Counted from the first letter of the stretch, positions 32,352 to 41,240 are shown. The stretch: DNA of 64,000 nt from Streptomyces gossypii (GCF_025165795.1 NZ_JAJAGO010000011.1:124001-188000), one strand, 5' to 3'. Made by a program: numbers and translations. The notes: generated by a model not told the origin, from the letters alone.

Positions 32352-33632
32352 TCAGGAGCCGGACGAGGACTCGGCTGTCTCGGCCGCCCGCTGGATGCTG
32401 CCGAGCACCCGGGCCGGATCGCCGTCGGGGGCGACCACCTCGCCGATCCTCTGCTTGATGTCCGAACTGACCTCGCCCCAGGAGACCTTGCCCACCGGGT
32501 AGAACTCGGCAGTCGGCAGCTGCTCCAGGAATTTCCGCAGCTTGCGCTGCTCGCTGTCTCCCCGCATGCGCTCGGAGCCGGAGGTGGTCACGGGCAGCAG
32601 GTCGTAGCGGCTGACGAAGTCGTAGTGGTTCTTCTCGCTGAAGGCGAAGGCGAGGAACTCTCCGATCTCCTTCCGGTGGCCGTTCTTCTTGAAGGCCATG
32701 ATCCAGTCGGCGACGCCCATGGTGGAGCTGGCGGCGCCGCCCCGGCCGGGCAGCTCGGTGGTGCCGTACTTCACGTCCTCGCGCGCCGCCTGCTGCATCA
32801 GGGTCGGGTGGCCGTTGAGCATGCCGACCTCGCCCCGGGTGAAGGCGTCGAAGACCTGCTGCCGGTCGGTCTTTTCGGGGTTCGGCCCGGTGAGGTCCGC
32901 GTTGATGAGGTTGTCCCGGAGCCAGTTGAATGCCTCTATGTTGTCGGCTGAGTCGATGATGTAGCTGCCGCCGGTGTCGGTGTAGCCGCCGCCGTCGCCG
33001 AGCATCCACATCATGGTCTCGGCGGGCGCCTCCTCGGGGCCGAGCGGCAGACCGTACGGGTGTTTGACGCCCGTCGCTTTCAGCGCCCGCGCCGCGTCCC
33101 GGAGTTCGTTCCAGCTCTCGGGCGGCTTGTCCGGGTCGAGTCCGGCTTCGGTGAAGAGGTCCTTGTTGTAGAAGAGCAGCCGGGTGCTGGCGGCGAACGG
33201 CAGGCCGTACTGCATGCGGTGCACTTCCCCGGCGGCGGCCAGGGTGGGCAGGAAGTCGGCCTGTACGGGGATGGGGAGCAGGTCGCCCGCGCTGTAGAGG
33301 AGGTCCTGGTCGGCGTAGCTGGCGTAGGAGCCGATCTGGGCGATGTCGGGCGGATCGCCTGCCTTGACCATTTCGGCGACCTTCGCGTCGACGTCGTTCC
33401 AGCTGAGCACGGTGACGTCGATGGTGATGCCGGAGTTGAGCTGTGTGAAGTCGCGGGCCAGCGCGTCCCAGTACTTCTGGGAGCCGTTCTCGCCGCCGGG
33501 GTCGCCGTAGTCGGCCGCCACGAGCTTGAGCGTCACGCTGCTTGCGGAATCGTCACTGCAGGCGGCAGCGGATACCCCCACCGCACTCACCATGCCGGTC
33601 GCCGCGAGCCCCAGGAATTGCCGCCGCCGCAC
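32352..33632 (-). CDS. ABC transporter solute-binding lipoprotein (sugar type)
   Basis: A 426-residue extracytoplasmic binding protein. It begins VRRRQFLGLAATG, a twin-arginine-like signal, followed by SAAAC as the probable lipidation site. The mature protein has the family-1 binding-protein fold (FTQLNSGITIDVTVLSWNDVDAKV, GLPFAASTRLLFYNKDLF, WIMAFKKNG). Ligand is probably a sugar or oligosaccharide. No permease genes are adjacent, so it either uses permeases elsewhere or has a sensory role. AGGAGGTC precedes GTG 33632. A DasR-like site lies about 120 bp upstream, and the divergent neighbour is nagK. Confidence 0.87.
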   Translation of the reverse strand: MRRRQFLGLAATGMVSAVGVSAAACSDDSASSVTLKLVAADYGDPGGENGSQKYWDALARDFTQLNSGITIDVTVLSWNDVDAKVAEMVKAGDPPDIAQIGSYASYADQDLLYSAGDLLPIPVQADFLPTLAAAGEVHRMQYGLPFAASTRLLFYNKDLFTEAGLDPDKPPESWNELRDAARALKATGVKHPYGLPLGPEEAPAETMMWMLGDGGGYTDTGGSYIIDSADNIEAFNWLRDNLINADLTGPNPEKTDRQQVFDAFTRGEVGMLNGHPTLMQQAAREDVKYGTTELPGRGGAASSTMGVADWIMAFKKNGHRKEIGEFLAFAFSEKNHYDFVSRYDLLPVTTSGSERMRGDSEQRKLRKFLEQLPTAEFYPVGKVSWGEVSSDIKQRIGEVVAPDGDPARVLGSIQRAAETAESSSGS

Positions 33633-33751
33633 ATGACCTCCTTCTGTGGTCCGAAGCCGTGGCCCGGACCGAATTCCTTCGGTGTTCTTCTGCGGGGCCC
33701 GTCTCGGCCGTCCCGCGTTCGGCAGGGCGCGAGTCTCTCCCGTATCGCTCA

Positions 33752-33767
33752 CAAGGTCTACACCACT
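33752..33767. promoter_or_regulatory. DasR-like (dre) site for the solute-binding gene
   Basis: CAAGGTCTACACCACT matches the dre consensus A(C/G)TGGTCTAGACCA(C/G)T at 12 of 16 positions. It lies about 120 bp upstream of the binding-protein start on the minus strand. Confidence 0.4.
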
Positions 33768-33904
33768 GACAAGATCACCCGAAAAGCGCATCCCGCCGGG
33801 CGTGCTGACCAGGCATGTCGCCGAACGGACACCAGTGGTCCAGACCCTCCCCCCAGCAACCCCCTCTCGGAGAGAGCGCTCACATCACCCAGAAAGATCA
33901 GGTA

Positions 33905-33920
33905 AGTGGACTAGACCTGT
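33905..33920. promoter_or_regulatory. DasR-like (dre) site for nagKA
   Basis: AGTGGACTAGACCTGT matches the dre consensus at 13 of 16 positions and lies 28 bp before the nagK start. In S. coelicolor, DasR is known to repress nag genes and to be released by glucosamine-6-phosphate, so this position fits established biology. Confidence 0.65.
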
Positions 33921-33948
33921 ACACGTTCCACGCGGGAGACTGTCGGAC

Positions 33949-34896
33949 GTGAGTCCATACGTCATCGCCCTCGACGTGGGCGGCACCGGGATGAAGGCCG
34001 CCCTCATCGGCCCCGGACCGGAGCACCCGCCCCTGTACGAGACACGCCGCGTCACCCCCCGCGAGCAGGGGCCGGAGGCAGTCGTCGAATCCGTGCTCTC
34101 CTTCGCCGCCGAACTGCGCGCCCACGGCCTGGAGAAGTACGGCACCGAACCGGTCGCCACCGGAGTCGGCCTGCCCGGAATCGTCGACCAGGCGAACGGC
34201 GTGGCCGTGTACTCCGCCAACCTCGGCTGGCGCGACGTACCTCTGCGCGCGCTGCTCCGTGAGCGGCTGGGCAACGGACTCCCCGTAGCCGTAGGCCATG
34301 ACGTCCGCACGGGCGGTCTGGCCGAGGGCCGGATCGGCGCGGGCAAGGGCGTCGACCGTTTCCTCTTCGTGCCTCTCGGCACCGGCATCGCCGGGGCGAT
34401 CGGCATCGACGGCCGGGTGGAGCCGGGCGCACACGGGAGCGCCGGTGAGATCGGCCATGTCGTGGTCCGCCCGGACGGCCCGGAATGCCCCTGCGGGCAG
34501 CGCGGGTGCCTGGAGACCCTCTCCTCGGCCGCCGCCGTCGGCCGCGCCTGGGCCGCGGTCAGCGGTGACCCGGAGGCGACCGCGGCCGACGCCGCCAAGG
34601 CGGTCGAATCCGGTGACCCCCGGGCGACAGCCGTATGGGCGGACGCGGTCGACGCGCTCGCCGCCGGACTCGTCACCGGCCTCACCCTGCTGGACCCCCG
34701 CACCCTGATCATCGGCGGCGGTCTGGCCGAGGCGGGCGACACCCTGTTCACCCCACTGCGGGAAGCGGTGCGCGCGCGGGTGACCTTCCAGCAACTCCCC
34801 ACGATCGTCCCGGCCGCCCTCGGGGACGCTGCCGGTTGCCTGGGCGCGGGCCTTCTCGCCTGGGATCAACACTCCGCGGAGGTTTCGAGCCGATGA
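33949..34896 (+). CDS. nagK: ROK-family N-acetylglucosamine kinase
   Basis: A 315-residue ROK kinase. The phosphate loop is DVGGTGMKA (9-17), the catalytic aspartate is likely D118 in GHDVRTGG, and the zinc site is H170 with C180/C182/C187 in CPCGQRGCLET. It phosphorylates free GlcNAc to GlcNAc-6-phosphate. The assignment to GlcNAc rests on the coupling to nagA, whose ATG overlaps its TGA (ATGA), and on the DasR-like site upstream. GTG 33949 is the start giving MSPYVIALDVGG; GGGAG lies about 12 bases before it. Confidence 0.9.
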   Translation: MSPYVIALDVGGTGMKAALIGPGPEHPPLYETRRVTPREQGPEAVVESVLSFAAELRAHGLEKYGTEPVATGVGLPGIVDQANGVAVYSANLGWRDVPLRALLRERLGNGLPVAVGHDVRTGGLAEGRIGAGKGVDRFLFVPLGTGIAGAIGIDGRVEPGAHGSAGEIGHVVVRPDGPECPCGQRGCLETLSSAAAVGRAWAAVSGDPEATAADAAKAVESGDPRATAVWADAVDALAAGLVTGLTLLDPRTLIIGGGLAEAGDTLFTPLREAVRARVTFQQLPTIVPAALGDAAGCLGAGLLAWDQHSAEVSSR

Positions 34897-36074
34897 CGCC
34901 CAAGACGCCGATGACGCCCATGGCACCGCACGAACGCATGGTTCTGGCCGGGGCACGGGTGGTCCTTCCGGACGGAGTCGCCCAGAACGGGCGGCTGGCC
35001 GTCGAGGGCCGTACGCTCGCGGCGGCCGAGCCCGCCGAGCCCGCCACCTACGACCTGACCGGGCACTGGATCGTGCCCGGCTTCGTCGACGTGCACGTAC
35101 ACGGTGGCGGCGGTGGTTCCTTCTCGGCGGGCGACGCGGGCGAGTCCATGAAGGTGATCGACACCCACCGGCGGCACGGGACCACGACACTGCTCGCCTC
35201 GACCGTCACCGGCGATCTGGACGATCTGGCACACCAGGCGGGCGCGCTGAGCGAACTCGTCGAGCAGGGCGATCTGGCGGGAATCCACTTCGAGGGCCCC
35301 TTCATCGCCCGCAACCGCTGCGGCGCACACGAGCCGGAACTGCTGCGCGACCCCGACCCGGCCGACGTACGCAAGCTGGTCGACGCGGCGCGCGGCACCG
35401 CCCGGATGATGACCCTCGCCCCGGAGCTGCGCGGCGGTCTGGACTCCGTACGGCTGCTCGCGGAGCACGGCGTCATCGCGGCGGTCGGCCACACCGACGC
35501 CACCTACGAGGCGACCCAGGAGGCGATCGACGCGGGAGCGACCGTCGCCACCCATCTCTTCAACGCGATGCCCGCTCTGGGCCACCGCGTCCCCGGTCCG
35601 ATCGCGGCGCTGCTCCGCGACGAGCGGATCACCATCGAGCTGATCAACGACGGGACGCATCTGCATCCCGGCGTGCTGGAACTCGCCTTCGACAGCGCGG
35701 GCCCCGGGCGGGTCGTCTTCATCACGGACGCCATGGGCGCGGCCGGAATGGGCGACGGTGTCTACCCGCTGGGCCCGATGAAGGTCGATGTGCGGGACGG
35801 CGTCGCCCGGCTGGCCGAGGGCGGGTCCATCGCCGGTTCGACGCTCACCCTGGACAGGGCCCTGCGCCGGGCGGTCACGGTGGACGGGCTGCCGATCGAG
35901 CACGCCGTGCGGGCGCTGTCCGCGAACCCGGCGCGGCTGCTGGGGATGGCGGACCAGATCGGCTCGCTCGAAGCGGGCAAGGACGCCGACCTGGTGGTGC
36001 TGGACGAGGACCTCGCCCTGACGGCGGTCATGCGCAAGGGGTCCTGGGTGGTGCCGCCGCCCTCCCGCGCGTGA
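34893..36074 (+). CDS. nagA: N-acetylglucosamine-6-phosphate deacetylase
   Basis: A 393-residue amidohydrolase that converts GlcNAc-6-phosphate to GlcN-6-phosphate, the DasR effector. Metal and active-site residues are visible: DVHVHG (H68, H70), HFEGPF (E134), VGHTDAT (H200), THLFNAM (H221) and FITDAMGAAG. It takes substrate from NagK and, for recycled wall sugar, from MurQ encoded in this window. It overlaps nagK by 4 bp. GGAGG lies about ten bases before the ATG. A PfkB-type kinase gene follows 123 bp later. Confidence 0.95.
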   Translation: MTPKTPMTPMAPHERMVLAGARVVLPDGVAQNGRLAVEGRTLAAAEPAEPATYDLTGHWIVPGFVDVHVHGGGGGSFSAGDAGESMKVIDTHRRHGTTTLLASTVTGDLDDLAHQAGALSELVEQGDLAGIHFEGPFIARNRCGAHEPELLRDPDPADVRKLVDAARGTARMMTLAPELRGGLDSVRLLAEHGVIAAVGHTDATYEATQEAIDAGATVATHLFNAMPALGHRVPGPIAALLRDERITIELINDGTHLHPGVLELAFDSAGPGRVVFITDAMGAAGMGDGVYPLGPMKVDVRDGVARLAEGGSIAGSTLTLDRALRRAVTVDGLPIEHAVRALSANPARLLGMADQIGSLEAGKDADLVVLDEDLALTAVMRKGSWVVPPPSRA

Positions 36075-36197
36075 TCTCCCGGACGGACCAGGCGGTCTGT
36101 CCCTGCGGTTCCGGCGGTGACATGATCACCATGCATTCCGTACGTCCGCCCGGCACACCGCCGGGAAGGCGCGTGTCCGCAAGGGGTTGACTCTCGC

Positions 36198-37157
36198 ATG
36201 ATCCTCACGGTGACGCCGAACGCCGCGGTGGACCTCACCTACCGCGTCCCCCGCCTGGAGCGGCACGGCTCGCACCGGGTGACCGAGGTGACGGAGCGGC
36301 CCGGCGGCAAGGGGATCAACGTCGCACGGGTGCTCGCCGCACTCGGGCACGACACCGTGGTGACCGGCTTCGCGGGGGGCCGTACGGGTGAGCAACTCCG
36401 TGCGCTGCTCGCCGACGCCGCGCCGGAGAAGCTGTTGTCCTGGCCGGGCTCCGTGACAGACGCGCTGGTGCCCGTCGCCGCGGGCACCCGCCGTACCGTC
36501 GCCGTCGTCGACGAGGAGAGCGGGGACACGACCCAGTTCAACGAGCCCGGCCCGCTGATCACCCCCGAGGAATGGGACGGTTTCCTCGGCACCTACCGCG
36601 GACTCCTCACGGACACCGGCACCGACGCGGTCGCCCTGTGCGGCAGCCTGCCGCCCGGTGTGCCGGTGGGCGCGTACGGCACGCTCGTACGGGAGGCCCG
36701 CTCGGCTGGGGTGCCGGTGCTGCTGGACACCAGCGGTGAGCCGCTCCTCCGCGGGCTCGCCGCGCGCCCGGACCTCATCAAGCCCAACGCGCACGAGCTG
36801 GCGGAGATCACCGGCACCAGCGAACCGCTGCGCGCCGCGCACGAGGCCCGGCGCCGAGGCCCGCACACGGTGGCCGCCTCACTCGGGCCCGACGGCATGC
36901 TGCTGGTGACAGCGGACCAGGTCTGGCAGGCGGTGCCGCCCAGACTCGACGGCAATCCGACCGGGGCGGGCGACTCGGCCGTCGCCGGGCTGCTGTCCGG
37001 CCTGGTGGAGGGGCTCCCCTGGCCGGCACGGCTCGCCCGCGCGGTGGCGCTGTCGGCGGCGACCGTACGCTCGCGGGTCGCGGGCGAGTTCGATCAGGAG
37101 ACCTATGCGGAGCTGCTGCCCCAGGTAGAGGTGGCCGAGCGGACGCCCACACCGTAG
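36198..37157 (+). CDS. PfkB-family hexose kinase (1-phosphofructokinase-like)
   Basis: A 319-residue ribokinase-fold sugar kinase. Motifs are RPGGKGINVARVLAALG for substrate binding and DGNPTGAGDSAVAGLLSG with the catalytic aspartate D259. The subfamily includes 1-phosphofructokinase (FruK), tagatose-6-phosphate kinase and PfkB. Proximity to nagKA suggests a sugar phosphate arising from amino-sugar breakdown, but there is no fructose PTS gene nearby to support FruK. AAGGGG precedes the ATG. The stop codon merges with one copy of the recurrent GGGCCTGTCCGG motif. Confidence 0.87.
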   Translation: MILTVTPNAAVDLTYRVPRLERHGSHRVTEVTERPGGKGINVARVLAALGHDTVVTGFAGGRTGEQLRALLADAAPEKLLSWPGSVTDALVPVAAGTRRTVAVVDEESGDTTQFNEPGPLITPEEWDGFLGTYRGLLTDTGTDAVALCGSLPPGVPVGAYGTLVREARSAGVPVLLDTSGEPLLRGLAARPDLIKPNAHELAEITGTSEPLRAAHEARRRGPHTVAASLGPDGMLLVTADQVWQAVPPRLDGNPTGAGDSAVAGLLSGLVEGLPWPARLARAVALSAATVRSRVAGEFDQETYAELLPQVEVAERTPTP

Positions 37158-37181
37158 GGCCTGTCCGGTGGATCTTCCAGG

Positions 37182-38186
37182 TCAGCCGCCCGCGCGCTTG
37201 AGCCACACCTGGTCGAGGTTCACGTTGCAGGAGTCACCCTGTCCGCAGGAGATCGCGAAGGTGTTGGAGCCCTTCTTGATCTGCACCGTGGAATACGTGT
37301 ACGTCCAGCCCTTCTCCCAGTCGCCCTTGGGAGCCTTCGCGTAGTTCTTCATGCTCAGGCCGGTGGCATGCGGCTTGCCGTTCACCGCGAGCGAGAGGTT
37401 CATGTCCTCACCGGGCACGCTGTAGCGCACGTACAGGTTGTAGGTGCCGCCCTCGTCGAGCTGGGCGTCCCACCTGGCGGCCGAGCCGGGCTTGTTCATT
37501 CCGGCGACGTAGTTGCCGCCCTTGCCCTTTGCTCCCGGGACGGTGTCCTCCAGATGGGCGTCGCCCTCCAGGCGCAGCGTGGCCGCGTCCTCCTTCGGAG
37601 GTGTGCCCGGCTTGCTGTCGGCGTTCTTGTCCTCGCCCGTGTCCTTCTTGCCCTTCTTCTCGCCCTTGTCGCCGCCGGCGTCGTCCGCCGGAGGTGCGCT
37701 GGCCGACTCGCCCGCCTCGGCGCCCTCGGCCGCGTCACCGCCGTCGTTGAAGATCATCGCGGCACCGATGCCCATCACCACCGCGGCGACCACGGCGACG
37801 GCGCCTATCAACAGTCCGTTCCGGTTGCCGCCGCCCCGGCCACGGCCACCGCCGGGCGCCCCGCCCCGGCCACCGCCCGGCTGGCGCATCGCGGCCCGCC
37901 CGCCCGGCATCGTCTCGGGCGCCGCGTAGTGGGCGTTGGGGTGCTGGGCACCGGGCTGCTGCTGGTACTGCTGCTGGTGTGGCTGCCCCTGGTACTGCTG
38001 CTGGGCACCGCCGTACTGCCGCTCCCCCACAGCCTGGACCTGGTTGTACGAACGCCGGGGGACTCCGGGCTGATGGGTCGGCTGCTGAGCCGCCGCGCCG
38101 TCCGAGCCACCGCCCTCCTGGCGGTACAGATAGGCGAACGGGTCATCGCCCTCGGGCGTGCCCGTGCCGTTGTTCTCGGCGGTCAT
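37182..38186 (-). CDS. Membrane-anchored CBM35/CBM6-like protein
   Basis: A 334-residue type II membrane protein. The cytosolic N-terminal 120 residues are Gln/Pro/Gly rich and low complexity (QQQYQGQPHQQQYQQQ), followed by one membrane helix (about 125-146, NGLLIGAVAVVAAVVMGIGA) and an external linker rich in Lys/Asp/Gly. The C-terminal 135 residues form a carbohydrate-binding beta-sandwich (ARWDAQLDEGGTYNLYVRYSVPG to CNVNLDQVWLKRAGG) with a Cys pair. It probably binds wall or extracellular glycan. It lies between the nag genes and cdgB on the minus strand. Confidence 0.8.
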   Translation of the reverse strand: MTAENNGTGTPEGDDPFAYLYRQEGGGSDGAAAQQPTHQPGVPRRSYNQVQAVGERQYGGAQQQYQGQPHQQQYQQQPGAQHPNAHYAAPETMPGGRAAMRQPGGGRGGAPGGGRGRGGGNRNGLLIGAVAVVAAVVMGIGAAMIFNDGGDAAEGAEAGESASAPPADDAGGDKGEKKGKKDTGEDKNADSKPGTPPKEDAATLRLEGDAHLEDTVPGAKGKGGNYVAGMNKPGSAARWDAQLDEGGTYNLYVRYSVPGEDMNLSLAVNGKPHATGLSMKNYAKAPKGDWEKGWTYTYSTVQIKKGSNTFAISCGQGDSCNVNLDQVWLKRAGG

Positions 38187-38373
38187 CCCCTGTCACTCCC
38201 TACTGCGTCAGGTATCCGGCCGAGCCTACCTCCCACGGGCGACCCGTACGCCAGCGATGAAATGATCTCAGAGCGGACGCGTGGTGAATCTTTCGGGCGG
38301 ACCGGGAGCACACACACCCCGCGACCGCCGCCCGGTGCCGCGCGGTGAAGCACTGGTACCCCTGTGCGCCTCT

Positions 38374-40056
38374 TCAACCCGCCCGGCGCTGACCTTTGGC
38401 ACGCGACCGCTTTTCCACGTACATCCGCTGGTCGGCGGATTGGAGCACCTCTTCGGCGGTCATCCCGCACCCCGCCCAACCGATCCCGAAGCTGGCGCCG
38501 ACACGAACCGACCGGCCGTCGACCCGGATCGGTGGAATGATGGCGTTCCGCAACCGGACCGCGAGATCCTGGGCCTCAGCAGGACCCACGCCGTCCGCCA
38601 GGACCACGAACTCGTCACCGCCGAGGCGCGCCACGGTGTCGTTGTCCCGCACGAGACTCGACAGCCGCTGCGCGACGGCTATCAGTACCGCGTCACCGCA
38701 GTGGTGGCCGTAGCGGTCGTTGATGGACTTGAAGCCGTCGAGGTCGCAGAAGAGGACGGCGAGACCTTTCTCACCGGGCCCGTCCGGCGGGACGGCGTGC
38801 ACATGATGCGGATCGGACGCCTGCGGCCGGTACGACCGGCCGTCGTACGGAGAGGCGCCGCACACGCCCCGCCCGCCGCCCAGCTCCTCGGCGGCGAAGT
38901 CGTCGAACTCCTCACCCTTGGCGTCCACGTCGGTCAGCGCGGACGACACAGCTTGGGGGACTCCCAAGGTGGCCCGGCCCGGGTGCGCGCACAGCCTGCT
39001 GGTCAGCCGGGCGCGCAGCTCGGCGCTGTTGGGCAGCCCGGTCAGGGAGTCGTGGCTGGCGCGGTGGGCGAGCTGAAGCTCGTGGCGCTTGCGGTCCTCG
39101 ATGTCCTCGACGTGGGTGAGCAGGAAGCGCGGTCCGTCCGCCGCGTCCGCCACCACGGAGTTGCGCAGCGAGACCCATACGTGTGATCCGTCCCGGCGGC
39201 GCAGCCGCAGCTCGGCTCGGCCGCCCTCGGCGGAGGTGCGCAGCAGGGTGCCGATGTCCTCGGGGTGCACCAGGTCGGAGAAGGAGTAGCGGCGCATCGC
39301 GGAGGCCGGGCGCCCGAGCAGCCTGCACAGCGCGTCGTTCGTACGCACCAGTCGGCCGTGCTCGTCGCCGCCCATCTCGGCGACCGCCATGCCGCTGGGC
39401 GCGTACTCGAAGGCCTGCCGGAAACTCTCCTCGCTGGAGCGCAGCGCCTGCTGCTCCCGCTCCAGCCGCACCAGGGCACGCTGCATGTTGGCGCGCAGCC
39501 GGGCATTGCTGAGGGCGATGGCGGCCTGCGAGGCGTAGAGCTGGAGGGCCTCGCGCCGCCAGGCGTTGGGGCGGCGGCCGTTGTCGGGGCGGTCGACGGA
39601 GATCACGCCGAGGAGTTCGCTGCCGGAGGCGTAGAGCGGGGCGAGGAGCCGGTCGACGGGGTGCCAGGCGTCGGGGGCGTCGGATACGGCGCCCGTGGCA
39701 TGCCACGTGGGGACGTCGTCCTCCTCCAGAACCCAGCCTTCGGTGTACGGGATGAAGCGCAGTTCTCCCCAGCGCTCCCCCATGGTCAGGCGGCGCTCCC
39801 AGGATTCGCGGGAGCCGACGCGGCCCGACATCGTCGCCTCGGCCTTTCCGCTGCCGGCGACGGCGGCGACGACGAGATCGCCGTCCCCCCGTACGAGGTT
39901 GACGATGCTCAGCTGGAAACCCAGCCCGTCGACGACTCCGTCGGCGATTGCCTGGAGGGTGTCCGCGAGACTGCGGGCGGTGTTCAGATGTGCCACGACC
40001 TGATGCAGTTTCCGCAGGCTGGCGAGGCGGACATACGGTTCCGACTCGGTCTCCAT
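38374..40056 (-). CDS. cdgB: Diguanylate cyclase, CdgB type (GAF-PAS-GGDEF)
   Basis: A 560-residue c-di-GMP synthase closely resembling S. coelicolor CdgB (METESEPYVRL start, GAF at about 15-170, helix ANMQRALVRLEREQQALR, PAS/PAC at about 195-330, GGDEF at about 335-545). The active site is intact (RLGGDEFVVL), and RDND five residues before it is the inhibitory I-site RxxD. A low-complexity insert interrupts the early GGDEF domain, as in CdgB. c-di-GMP from this enzyme binds BldD and controls development. ATG 40056 has GGGGGAGG immediately upstream. An upstream palindrome carries BldD-like TGAC/GTCA half-sites. Confidence 0.93.
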   Translation of the reverse strand: METESEPYVRLASLRKLHQVVAHLNTARSLADTLQAIADGVVDGLGFQLSIVNLVRGDGDLVVAAVAGSGKAEATMSGRVGSRESWERRLTMGERWGELRFIPYTEGWVLEEDDVPTWHATGAVSDAPDAWHPVDRLLAPLYASGSELLGVISVDRPDNGRRPNAWRREALQLYASQAAIALSNARLRANMQRALVRLEREQQALRSSEESFRQAFEYAPSGMAVAEMGGDEHGRLVRTNDALCRLLGRPASAMRRYSFSDLVHPEDIGTLLRTSAEGGRAELRLRRRDGSHVWVSLRNSVVADAADGPRFLLTHVEDIEDRKRHELQLAHRASHDSLTGLPNSAELRARLTSRLCAHPGRATLGVPQAVSSALTDVDAKGEEFDDFAAEELGGGRGVCGASPYDGRSYRPQASDPHHVHAVPPDGPGEKGLAVLFCDLDGFKSINDRYGHHCGDAVLIAVAQRLSSLVRDNDTVARLGGDEFVVLADGVGPAEAQDLAVRLRNAIIPPIRVDGRSVRVGASFGIGWAGCGMTAEEVLQSADQRMYVEKRSRAKGQRRAG

Positions 40057-40204
40057 CGCCTCCCCCAAAGCGTCGTACGGCAGTCCTCGGACCCACGGTC
40101 GACGGTCCGTCCTCCGCGTGCACATGCACGTGCAGGCACGCATAGGCCCACTGAATCACAGTCAGCTGTTCCCCCGGTACACAGGGTCAACGCTAAATGC
40201 CCGC

Positions 40205-40220
40205 TGTGACTCAAGTCACA
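40205..40220. promoter_or_regulatory. Palindrome upstream of cdgB with BldD-like half-sites
   Basis: TGTGACT and AGTCACA are perfect 7-bp arms with a CA spacer, 149 bp upstream of the cdgB start. BldD boxes contain TNAC...GTNA half-sites one base further apart, so this is similar but not an exact match. cdgB is an established BldD target in S. coelicolor. Confidence 0.4.
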
Positions 40221-40290
40221 ACCATACGCTTATGACCGACTCCGCTGCGTGGGAGCGCTCCCTGAAACGGCCTCCCACCCGCCGGTGGCG

Positions 40291-40314
40291 GGTCCTAGGC
40301 GGGGTACTAGGACC
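40291..40314. repeat. Inverted repeat before the flavin reductase gene
   Basis: Perfect 8-bp arms GGTCCTAG and CTAGGACC are separated by 8 bp, 57 bp upstream of the flavin reductase start. It could be an operator or a hairpin and overlaps a GGGCCTGTCCGG-like motif. Confidence 0.5.
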
Positions 40315-40370
40315 TGTCTGGTTCCGCAGCCCGATGCAGGGTGCCACGCGGGAGCTATACGGTTCCCGAC

Positions 40371-40934
40371 GTGTCCCATGCAGCATACGAGCAGACGGCG
40401 TCCCGGATCCCCCATTCTGAGGGAGTGAGCGAGGACGAGTTCAAGGCTGCCATGGCCAGACTGACCGCCGGAGTGGTGCTGGTGACCGCCCACGACCCGG
40501 AGGAGGGGTCGCGCGGGGAGGACGTGGGCATGACCGCGACAGCCTTCATGTCGGTGTCCCTGGAGCCCCCGCTGGTGCTCGTCAGCCTGCGGGACGGCTC
40601 CCGGATGGACGAGCTGCTCGAACGCCAGCCGCTGTGGGCCGCCGCCCTGCTCACCGAACACCAGCGCCAGATGGCCGCCCGCTTCTCGATGAAGGGGCGG
40701 CTGAGCGACCGGCTGCTCTTCCGGGACGTCCCGCACAGCCGGGGCGCCGTCTCCGGCGCACCGCTGCCGGAGGATTCACTCGCACTCGTGGAGTGCCGTA
40801 CACAGGAGCGGGTCCGGGCCGGGGATCACAACCTCGTCATCGCGCGGGTGCTCCGCGCCTCGCTGCCGCACACCGCCGACGCCGGACCGCTCACCTACTA
40901 CCGGGGCGGCTACCGCGCACTCCCGCGCGGCTAG
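40371..40934 (+). CDS. Flavin reductase-like, FMN-binding domain protein
   Basis: A 187-residue split-barrel flavin reductase (FKAAMARLTAGVVLVTA, MTATAFMSVSLEPPLVLVSL, then FRDVPHSRGAVSGAPLPEDSLALVECR). Such enzymes supply reduced FMN to monooxygenases or reduce other acceptors. No partner monooxygenase is next to it. The start is uncertain: GTG 40371 lies nine bases after a TATACG -10-like box, so the message could be leaderless; GTG 40425 would remove only a poorly conserved N-terminus. The -35 region is weak. Confidence 0.83.
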   Translation: MSHAAYEQTASRIPHSEGVSEDEFKAAMARLTAGVVLVTAHDPEEGSRGEDVGMTATAFMSVSLEPPLVLVSLRDGSRMDELLERQPLWAAALLTEHQRQMAARFSMKGRLSDRLLFRDVPHSRGAVSGAPLPEDSLALVECRTQERVRAGDHNLVIARVLRASLPHTADAGPLTYYRGGYRALPRG

Positions 40935-40940
40935 GGCGCC

Positions 40941-41240
40941 CTAGTAGTCCTGCGAGGACTCCCGTGCCTGGCCAGGACTCAACGCACTGATGCGGCGCAG
41001 ATGGAGCTGCCGGGACAGCCGGATCACCGGACGGATCATCAGTTCGACGCTGCCGAGCAGAAAGCACCAGGTGCCCGTCCTGGCCCAGTCCTCGGAGAAG
41101 AACATCACGCTGCCCACGATGAACCAGGCGGCGATGAGGATGTCGTTCAGGATGCTGACGGCCTCATAGCGCTGCCGGACCACCAGTTCCTCGTGGCCGA
41201 TGTGGAACGTCAGCAGGCCGCGGCCGGGGAGCTCACTCAT
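40941..41240 (-). CDS. YrhK-domain small membrane protein
   Basis: A 99-residue protein with the YrhK fold: FHIGHEELVVRQRYEAVSILNDILIAAWFIVGSVMFF, then a short loop and WCFLLGSVELMIRPVIRLSRQLHLRR, giving two membrane helices. The function is unknown. It is convergent with the flavin reductase gene and upstream, on the same strand, of nothing closely linked. The C-terminal 15 residues are polar and variable. Confidence 0.82.
   Translation of the reverse strand: MSELPGRGLLTFHIGHEELVVRQRYEAVSILNDILIAAWFIVGSVMFFSEDWARTGTWCFLLGSVELMIRPVIRLSRQLHLRRISALSPGQARESSQDY

Larger units (their letters stand above)
33633..33948. other. Control region between the binding-protein gene and nagK
   Basis: A 316-bp non-coding stretch between divergent genes with two DasR-like sites, 33752-33767 and 33905-33920, one near each gene. 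A small palindrome, CTCTCGGAGAG, lies around 33874. No other gene is apparent. Confidence 0.7.
40057..40370. other. Divergent control region of cdgB and the flavin reductase gene
   Basis: A 314-bp gap holding three symmetrical elements: TGCACGTGCA (40125-40134) within a GTGC-rich stretch in the cdgB leader, a 7-bp-arm palindrome TGTGACT-CA-AGTCACA (40205-40220), and an 8-bp inverted repeat GGTCCTAG/CTAGGACC (40291-40314). No gene is apparent. Confidence 0.6.

Noticed and set aside
40205..40220. An exact BldD box
   Set aside because: The half-sites TGAC and GTCA fit, but the spacing is one base shorter than the consensus, so it is listed only as a BldD-like palindrome.
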